Shown here: piece by piece, positions 8,378-14,016 of the stretch
Numbering within the stretch: the stretch's first letter is position 1
Layout of the letters: each line of letters opens with the position of its first letter
DNA from: Clostridia bacterium
Lineage (GTDB): Bacteria; Bacillota; Clostridia; Oscillospirales; CAG-272
Direction of reading: 5' to 3'
Length of the DNA stretch: 37,994 bases
Assembly (NCBI GenBank): GCA_017481265.1
Contig: JAFUPK010000096.1
Coordinates: 1-37,994, forward strand
The notes under the pieces: model-generated
Database searches by the model: none
Told to the model about the DNA's origin: nothing
Seen by the model: the letters and a program-made list of their open reading frames with translations, nothing else
Program-made: the position numbers and the translations under genes

Positions 8378-9846
8378 AAAATACAAATAACGAAAGCCTC
8401 GGCGGTGCGCTTTTTGACGCCATCGGCGACATAAATGACGATCTTGTGGAGGAAGCGGCTGTCATAACAAGGCGTACTCCCATGATCTACAAAAAGCTTT
8501 GGATCACGGCGGCAGTCGTTCTCACCGCACTTTCCCTGTTCGGAGGAGCATTATACTTCGGCGGACGAAACAGTACGGAGCCGCCCGAAGTACCGAGCAT
8601 CACGGAAAGCGAAATGTCCGAGACTGCTGAAAGCACGGAAAACATAACCGAAGCCACCACGCCAACCTTAAGTGGTATCATCCCCACAGTGACCGAGCCT
8701 CAGGTACCTCAAGCGCCCACCGTAACTCCCACCGAGACAACAGCGGAGGTAACGGAGCCCGAGCCTACCACAGCGGCTGTGACCGAGCCCAAAGAAACGA
8801 CACCTCATACAGAAACGGAGACAGATGCCCCCACAAGTCCTTCGGAATCCACAGTTCCCGCCGATCCCAATGATACCGAAGATACCACAGCGGCTGTGAC
8901 TGACGCACCAAGCAACCCCGGAGATACCATTGCAGGCGTTACCGATCCATCTTCAAAGCCAAACGGACCTCAGAACACCACGCCGGGAGTGATCAATCCG
9001 CCAAGCACTACCCCATCGGCACGTCCTCCCGAAACCACAGTAGCTCCTACCAAGCCGACCGACCCGCCTGAGACAACACCTCCGGCACTTGTGATTCCCG
9101 AAAGCGGTGAAATAATGGAGGGGTCACCTTATCCCGATCCGTTGGGTTTAACTGCCTTTTCAAATGTAAAAGAGCTTTATGAATATCTAAAAAATATGAC
9201 TGATGAAGAGCTAAATAAAATTCTCTCACTGGAACAGAGGTATCTTTGGGATACCGTACAGACTATTCACGTTTCAAAGGATGAGCTTCAGCACGGTATA
9301 TTCGGGTATTTCAGGAATAGCATTCTGTCAAGCGGAGCGGTGGTTGTACCTCATTTAAACGGCTCGCCTATGGAACTTAGAGAAGGTAGAAGCATAGAAC
9401 TCGAAACCGCGGACTCTTACAGAAAAACGCGTATCGTATATCCCACCGAGCCAAAAATTACGTTTTATATTATGAAATACGATACCGAATTGGTCGCTGA
9501 AGCGACTGAGAAAGGAGCCGCGTGGCTTATAAAAGAACTTAATCCGGAACAGAAAAATTTACATAATTACGAAAAGCTTAATGCTGAAAATATAGCTAAC
9601 GGGATTATGGGAGTCAAAAATCAGTTGGTATATGAGAAGGAGTATGTACTTGGCGACCGTACCGTGAAGGCTTTGGTATATGACAATTCCAATTTGTCTG
9701 AAGAAGCTTTGTCATCAGGTGCCAAACCGATTTTGCAGATATTCTTTGCATATGATGATATGCTTATAAAGGCTTTGGGACAGCCGGACGATATTTTGAA
9801 CGTTCTCCCCGCTCTCACCTTTGAAGAAGTAAAAGTAGAAGGCTAA
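8374..9846 (+). CDS. Membrane-anchored anti-sigma-like protein with Thr/Pro-rich linker
   Basis: A 490-residue protein. Residues 1-42 are probably cytoplasmic, 43-63 form a single membrane helix (LWITAAVVLTALSLFGGALYF), and about 68-240 is a Thr/Pro/Glu-rich low-complexity linker with repeats such as TTAAVTEP. Residues 250-490 form a separate extracellular domain that I do not recognise. Position directly after, and overlapping, the ECF sigma gene suggests it holds the sigma factor at the membrane, though no zinc-binding HxxxCxxC motif is seen. The DNA changes from GC-rich in the linker to clearly AT-rich from about 9120 on, so the outer domain may have a different origin. The next gene, a serpin, follows after 39 bases. 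Confidence 0.7.
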   Translation: MKNTNNESLGGALFDAIGDINDDLVEEAAVITRRTPMIYKKLWITAAVVLTALSLFGGALYFGGRNSTEPPEVPSITESEMSETAESTENITEATTPTLSGIIPTVTEPQVPQAPTVTPTETTAEVTEPEPTTAAVTEPKETTPHTETETDAPTSPSESTVPADPNDTEDTTAAVTDAPSNPGDTIAGVTDPSSKPNGPQNTTPGVINPPSTTPSARPPETTVAPTKPTDPPETTPPALVIPESGEIMEGSPYPDPLGLTAFSNVKELYEYLKNMTDEELNKILSLEQRYLWDTVQTIHVSKDELQHGIFGYFRNSILSSGAVVVPHLNGSPMELREGRSIELETADSYRKTRIVYPTEPKITFYIMKYDTELVAEATEKGAAWLIKELNPEQKNLHNYEKLNAENIANGIMGVKNQLVYEKEYVLGDRTVKALVYDNSNLSEEALSSGAKPILQIFFAYDDMLIKALGQPDDILNVLPALTFEEVKVEG

Positions 9847-9885
9847 CCACATCATCCATGGATAGCCTCAGAAAGGAGCCCACTT

Positions 9886-11541
9886 ATGAAAAAGATTCTC
9901 TCTGTTATTTTAGCATCACTTTTTATCATTTCTACAGCGGTTGCCTGCGGAAATAACAAAGCGAAGGAAAGTGAGTCTGTGACATCGCGCACCGAAGCTT
10001 CTGCCGCGCTGTCGTCAAGCGTAAGCTCGGAAACAGATATTCCTCTCGAAAGTAATTCCGATAGCAGTTCCGAAAGCACTACACAAAGCACGACGATAAG
10101 TGAAACTGAAAGCGAGTCAATCTCTGAATTTACCGAAAGTGTGACCGAGAGCGAAAAAGTCATCACTTATCCTTCTCATCTCGTATCGGTACCTGTCAAA
10201 ATCGATAACCCAAAGGTTACCGAAAAGATTACAGAAAAGGTAACAGAAAAGGCTACAGAGAAAGCGACGGAAAAGGTTACAGAAAAGGTAACGGAAAAGG
10301 CTACAGAGAAAGCGACGGAAAAGGTTACGGAAAAAGCGACGGAAAAAGCGACGGAAAAGGTTACGGAGCAGACTGCACCTAAGCCGATAGTCGTCCCCGT
10401 AGTCAAAAATGATGACACATCACAGCTTCACCCCTTCTACACGAAGCTCACGGAAGCCATGTTCAAAGCTGCAAAGAATGATAACATTGTATTCTCTCCC
10501 GTAAACCTTTACACAGCACTTGCGATCCTTGCGGAAGCGGCAAACGGCGACAGCCGAAGCGAGCTTCTTGAGCTTCTCGGACTCGACAGCACCGAGGAAG
10601 CCGCCGCACTCTCAGCTTCCTTAATAAGATCCCTTACCCGCGACGGAGAACGTTCCATAACACTTCTCGGCTCATCACTGTGGCTAAGCGAAAACTATCC
10701 GTATAAAGGCAAATGTGCAGACCGTATAAGGGACAAGCACTTGGCTGAGCTTTTTGAAGGCGACTTTTCAAGCGGCGAATTCATTCATGAATTAAAAAGC
10801 TGGCTCAGTGAGCAGACAAAAGGACTGCTTGATGACAGTATAAAAGAAATAGACATTGACCCTACAACGATATGCACAGTTATCACAACCCTTTACTTCA
10901 AGGACAAATGGGAAAATTCCTTCAGCAATAGTAAGACCGAACAGCGGACATTCCATGCAGCCGCCGGTGACGTTAAGCACGACTTCATGACGGACACCGA
11001 CATGACAGGACGTTATTATACCGGTGACGGATTCGTTGCAGTTTGCCTTTTCTATGAGGAGGCGGGATACCTCACTCTGGTTCTGCCAAGTATGGGTAAA
11101 AGCGTTGAAAGCCTCCTGCAAAACCCTGATGCGGCAAGCCTTATGATGTACGGCAGACTTGACACAAGTGCCGTTTCCTACAGCGCACAGGTGACAGTAG
11201 CTGTGCCGAAGTTTGACATATCTTATGACGCTGAGCTCTCATCCATTCTATCCGAGCTCGGTGCACCAAGCGTATTTACTCCCGGCAAGGCAGACCTGAC
11301 ATCACTTCTCACATCCATGGACGATCCATACGCAGGCATACAGCACAGCGTAAGACTTCGCATAGACGAAGAAGGAAGTGAAGGTGCCGCGTATTCAGCC
11401 ATCACAATGGCTCCGACAAGCTTGCCGCCTTCCGAGAAAAAAATGGAGATCGTCTTTGACCGTCCATTTGCTTTCTCTCTTCTGTCCCCGAACGGTGAGC
11501 CACTATTCACCGGAATCGTAAACGACCCCACGAAAAACTGA
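9886..11541 (+). CDS. Serpin-family protease inhibitor, lipoprotein
   Basis: A 551-residue protein. It has a lipoprotein signal (MKKILSVILASLFI, then AVAC with Cys near 21), a Ser/Glu-rich stretch, a 13-unit TEK[V/A/I] repeat at about 111-162, then a full serpin domain at about 176-550. Readable serpin features are NIVFSPVNLYTALAILAEAA near the start, TTLYFKDKWENSF in the middle, and near the end the reactive-loop hinge EEGSEGAAYSA (from residue 495) and FDRPFAFSLLSPNGEPLFTG. The hinge keeps Gly and small residues, as in inhibitory serpins, apart from a Tyr at about P9. P1 is near Thr511 but cannot be fixed. Serpins trap serine or cysteine proteases; this one would sit outside the cell on a stalk. 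It closes the ECF sigma operon, so its expression is probably signal-controlled. Confidence 0.93.
   Translation: MKKILSVILASLFIISTAVACGNNKAKESESVTSRTEASAALSSSVSSETDIPLESNSDSSSESTTQSTTISETESESISEFTESVTESEKVITYPSHLVSVPVKIDNPKVTEKITEKVTEKATEKATEKVTEKVTEKATEKATEKVTEKATEKATEKVTEQTAPKPIVVPVVKNDDTSQLHPFYTKLTEAMFKAAKNDNIVFSPVNLYTALAILAEAANGDSRSELLELLGLDSTEEAAALSASLIRSLTRDGERSITLLGSSLWLSENYPYKGKCADRIRDKHLAELFEGDFSSGEFIHELKSWLSEQTKGLLDDSIKEIDIDPTTICTVITTLYFKDKWENSFSNSKTEQRTFHAAAGDVKHDFMTDTDMTGRYYTGDGFVAVCLFYEEAGYLTLVLPSMGKSVESLLQNPDAASLMMYGRLDTSAVSYSAQVTVAVPKFDISYDAELSSILSELGAPSVFTPGKADLTSLLTSMDDPYAGIQHSVRLRIDEEGSEGAAYSAITMAPTSLPPSEKKMEIVFDRPFAFSLLSPNGEPLFTGIVNDPTKN
10216..10371 (+). repeat. 12-bp tandem repeat coding for TEK[V/A/I] units in the serpin stalk
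   Basis: Thirteen in-frame 12-bp units encode VTEK, ITEK or ATEK (the last is VTEQ). The units differ by synonymous changes but keep the pattern, so length change by slippage is likely. The encoded stretch is highly charged and probably an extended or helical stalk lifting the serpin from the membrane. Confidence 0.9.
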
Positions 11542-11570
11542 AATAATACGCTCTCTCAAATGTGAGAGGG
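11542..11570 (+). terminator. First half of the serpin operon terminator, interrupted
   Basis: CTCTCTCA and TGAGAGGG form the inner hairpin just after the serpin stop. The expected continuation GCGTTTTTT is missing here, but it is found at 11914-11920 directly after a second copy of AATGTGAGAGGG. Joining 11570 to 11914 restores an ACGC...GCGT stem with a T-run. Confidence 0.65.
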
Positions 11571-11901
11571 TTGCTAAGGACAGTTATCTTTATTAAAAAC
11601 GGAATTTGGCACACAAATTCCCTGCTTGGGACAGTATAAGACAAAACTACCCGAAGAAGAGAAAACAAACCTCCTTTTCGGGTAGTAATTTTTATATAGT
11701 GATATTCTTTGCTGCGCAAAGAGTGATATGATTGCCGACGGCAATCGTGATATTAAAACCTACGGTTTTAGTGATATTTTATTCGCCTTTTAAAACTCTC
11801 TAAGCGAATAACACTCGGCGTTAGCCGAATATCACTGCGTAGCAATATCACTCGCCGCAAGGCGAATAAAACTGCCCAAGTGTCCTTAGGAACACTTGGG
11901 C
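11571..11901. mobile_element. Non-coding hairpin-array element with 12-bp target-site-like duplication
   Basis: A 331-base block with no coding frame, flanked by the direct repeat AATGTGAGAGGG (11559-11570 and 11902-11913). Its left part has a terminator-like hairpin (CTACCCGAA.../TTCGGGTAG, about 11647-11685). The middle holds short hairpins separated by GTGATAT (11699, 11723, 11747, 11771) on one side and by the inverse ATATCAC (11829, 11845) on the other, so the two halves face each other. The right end is the hairpin GCCCAAGTGT/ACACTTGGGC (11874-11901). No transposase. This fits a small non-autonomous element that inserted into the serpin terminator; the family is not one I can name. Confidence 0.6.
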
Positions 11902-11927
11902 AATGTGAGAGGGCGTTTTTTCACATC

Positions 11928-11956
11928 TTGCGCACTTTGCACCTTTGTGGTATAAT
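11928..11956 (+). promoter_or_regulatory. Promoter of the SGNH hydrolase gene
   Basis: TTGCGC (11928-11933) and TATAAT (11951-11956) with a 17-base spacer, about 30 bases ahead of the start codon. Confidence 0.75.
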
Positions 11957-11987
11957 TAATGAAAAACATACTATCGGAGGTAACACC

Positions 11988-13067
11988 ATGCTCAAGAATA
12001 CACTTTATAAATTAACACACGACAAAAATCTACGCATTGCCTACTTTGGCGGCTCCATCACAGAGGGCGCAGGCGCATCCGACCAGACAAAGACCTGCTA
12101 CCGCGCTCTTGTCACCGAATATTTCAAGAATAAATATCCCGATTGTGACATAACCGAGATCTACGCCGCAATCGGTGGTACCGGCACATCCTACGGTATG
12201 TACCGCGTAGTGCCCGACGTTATCGCTCACAGCCCCGACCTTACCTTCGTGGAATTCGCCATCAACGACTACGGCGACAACTATAACAGCATCCGCTGTC
12301 AGACGGAAACTATCATAAGAAAGCTCCTTATTTCAAATCCCAATATGGACATTATCCTCCTTTTCTCCACCTCCGAGGAGGTTATCGAGGCTGTTGAACG
12401 CGGAGATGAATTTGATTCAAGAAGCGCACAGCTTACGGCGGCTCATCACTACAACGTGCCCACCGTCGACCACGGTGCCGCACTGCACGCGGCTATCCGC
12501 AAGTCAGGCAGACCTGTTACGGATTTCATCCCCGACACTCTCCACCCCGGTGACCTCGGCTACCGCGTAATGACGGACTGCATCATCGAAAAGCTTGAAA
12601 CGGCTCTCGCCAAAGAAGTGCCTCAAGCTCTCGTGCCACACGAGATCCCCTCTCCCGATGCACCGAAGGTTTACGACAACGCAAGGCTTGTACCCGTCAC
12701 GTCTCTCGATGCGCTGAATATGTGCGGCTTTGAGCTTACAAAGGCTCCCGAAAACGAGCGCTTCCCCGAATATCTTGCCGCAAGAGACGGCGGTGCATCC
12801 TTCTCCTTTGAGTTTGAGGGCGAAGCTCTCGGCTTTGCGTGGGTCGGCGGATACTGCAGTAACGATCTTTCCGTCAGTATCGACGGAGGTGAGCCGATAA
12901 CGGCTCGTTCATGGGATCACGCTCTTCGCTCCTTCCACCGTATGCAGAACGCCGTATTCGCCAAGGGACTTCCCACAGGATCTCACACGGTAACGGTCAC
13001 CGTCATCGGAGATTCAAGAGAAGACCACAGCGAGCTCTGCGGTATCGCGGGCGTGTTCCTTTGCTGA
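11988..13067 (+). CDS. SGNH/GDSL-family hydrolase (probable carbohydrate esterase)
   Basis: A 359-residue protein with no signal peptide. Block I reads FGGSITEG (Ser23 the likely nucleophile), block II contains AIGGTGTSYG, block III reads EFAINDYG, and block V reads DTLHPGD (Asp and His near 183-186). These are the four SGNH blocks of GDSL esterases, with GGS in place of GDS. Residues 225-359 form a separate beta-rich domain, a layout seen in carbohydrate deacetylases. The open frame starts 36 codons earlier, but the ATG at 11988 has CGGAGG eight bases ahead and the promoter lies inside the extension. The likely role is removing acyl groups from glycans inside the cell. The exact substrate is unknown. 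Confidence 0.88.
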   Translation: MLKNTLYKLTHDKNLRIAYFGGSITEGAGASDQTKTCYRALVTEYFKNKYPDCDITEIYAAIGGTGTSYGMYRVVPDVIAHSPDLTFVEFAINDYGDNYNSIRCQTETIIRKLLISNPNMDIILLFSTSEEVIEAVERGDEFDSRSAQLTAAHHYNVPTVDHGAALHAAIRKSGRPVTDFIPDTLHPGDLGYRVMTDCIIEKLETALAKEVPQALVPHEIPSPDAPKVYDNARLVPVTSLDALNMCGFELTKAPENERFPEYLAARDGGASFSFEFEGEALGFAWVGGYCSNDLSVSIDGGEPITARSWDHALRSFHRMQNAVFAKGLPTGSHTVTVTVIGDSREDHSELCGIAGVFLC

Positions 13068-13085
13068 ATAACATAACTAAAATCA

Positions 13086-13117
13086 GAGCTGTGCCATCAA
13101 ACGGTGCAGCTCTTTTT
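13086..13117 (+). terminator. Terminator of the SGNH hydrolase gene
   Basis: GAGCTGTGCC pairs with GGTGCAGCTC (two G-U pairs) and is followed by a five-T run. Confidence 0.8.
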
Positions 13118-13136
13118 CCACGCAAGTATTCATTGC

Positions 13137-13165
13137 TCGACAAAGCATCTCTTCCCTGTTATAAT
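13137..13165 (+). promoter_or_regulatory. Promoter of the XRE-type regulator gene
   Basis: TCGACA (13137-13142) and TATAAT (13160-13165) with a 17-base spacer. Confidence 0.65.
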
Positions 13166-13213
13166 AGTAGCGGAAGGCAGGCAGAAATTAAAAAGAAAGG
13201 CTTGGTAACATAA

Positions 13214-13882
13214 TTGTTTGACCCTCAAAAATTCGGCAGATATATTGCCGCCAAAAGAAAAGAGCTCGATCTGACCCAGTCCGCACTTGCCGACAGGCTT
13301 GATGTCACACGTCAGGCAGTGTCCCGTTATGAGCTCGGCGACAGCTTCCCCGATGTGTCCGTACTCGTTATCATCGCCGAGGTCTTCAGCGTTACCCTTG
13401 ATGAACTAATACTTGCAGGAGGTGCCACAATGGGAGAAAAACAAATACTGAAAAATGCCGCACAGGGAATCTGTGCAGAAAGCGGAGAGTTTGAGGATGT
13501 AATGAATTTAGCTCCTCTGTTGCGACCGAGCACTCTTTCGGCTCTTGCCGAAAAATATGCAAAGGAAGGCATCGACATAACAAGCGTCGTAACCCTTTCG
13601 GAGTATCTTTCAGACAACAGCATAGCTGAACTTATCGGCAAGGCAAGCTTTGATACCTTTGACGAGGAAGTCCTTGCAAGGTTTCTCCCGATACTTGACA
13701 ACGCCTCCAAAGCGGCAGTATTCGAAAAAATTCTTGAAGGAAAGCTAAGCTACCTTTTCATAGAAAAATTTATTCCTCACGCATCCCATCTCATCTGTCA
13801 AATGGAAGCGGCTGTCATTGATGGTGCTTTACCGGCGGAGGTACTTAGATATATCAACGACTACGTCTCAGCAGGTGCTTGA
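13214..13882 (+). CDS. XRE-family helix-turn-helix regulator
   Basis: A 222-residue protein. Residues 6-62 are a Cro/cI-type helix-turn-helix (RYIAAKRKELDLTQSALADRL, DVTRQAVSRYELGDSFPDVS), followed by an alpha-helical C-terminal region of about 150 residues with no recognised ligand site. The only start that keeps the whole HTH is a TTG at 13214: an in-frame stop lies directly before it and no ATG/GTG is available. The AGAAAGG site is about 13 bases away, so translation may be weak. It has its own promoter and faces the 14017-16911 gene across a two-hairpin region. Target genes unknown. Confidence 0.85.
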   Translation: MFDPQKFGRYIAAKRKELDLTQSALADRLDVTRQAVSRYELGDSFPDVSVLVIIAEVFSVTLDELILAGGATMGEKQILKNAAQGICAESGEFEDVMNLAPLLRPSTLSALAEKYAKEGIDITSVVTLSEYLSDNSIAELIGKASFDTFDEEVLARFLPILDNASKAAVFEKILEGKLSYLFIEKFIPHASHLICQMEAAVIDGALPAEVLRYINDYVSAGA

Positions 13883-13930
13883 TAAAAGTTCTAATATATT
13901 GGTAACCAAATATAAAAATAAGTAATATTA

Positions 13931-13978
13931 CAGACAACTGACAAACCCGCCTTTTTAGGCGGGTTTGTCAGTTGTCTG
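13931..13978. repeat. Perfect 21-bp inverted repeat in a convergent intergenic region
   Basis: Arms 13931-13951 and 13958-13978 are fully complementary around TTTTTA. The inner arm contains GACAAACCC/GGGTTTGTC, as in the hairpin at 125-156. It is a very stable hairpin directly next to the terminator at 13979-14010. Confidence 0.85.
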
Positions 13979-14010
13979 ATATCCTCAGCTTTTCGCTGAG
14001 GATATTTTTG
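13979..14010. terminator. Terminator between convergent genes
   Basis: ATATCCTCAGC (13979-13989) pairs with GCTGAGGATAT (13995-14005) around TTTTC. A short T-run follows on the plus strand. It ends transcription of the XRE gene and probably also of the 14017-16911 gene from the other side. Confidence 0.8.
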
Positions 14011-14016
14011 TATGTA

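Noticed and set aside
10216-10371. 12-bp repeat as an intergenic satellite or CRISPR
   Set aside because: It is in frame inside the serpin gene and encodes regular TEK units.
11699-11860. GTGATAT-spaced array as a CRISPR
   Set aside because: The repeated unit is only seven bases and the segments between are themselves hairpins of varied size; both orientations occur.
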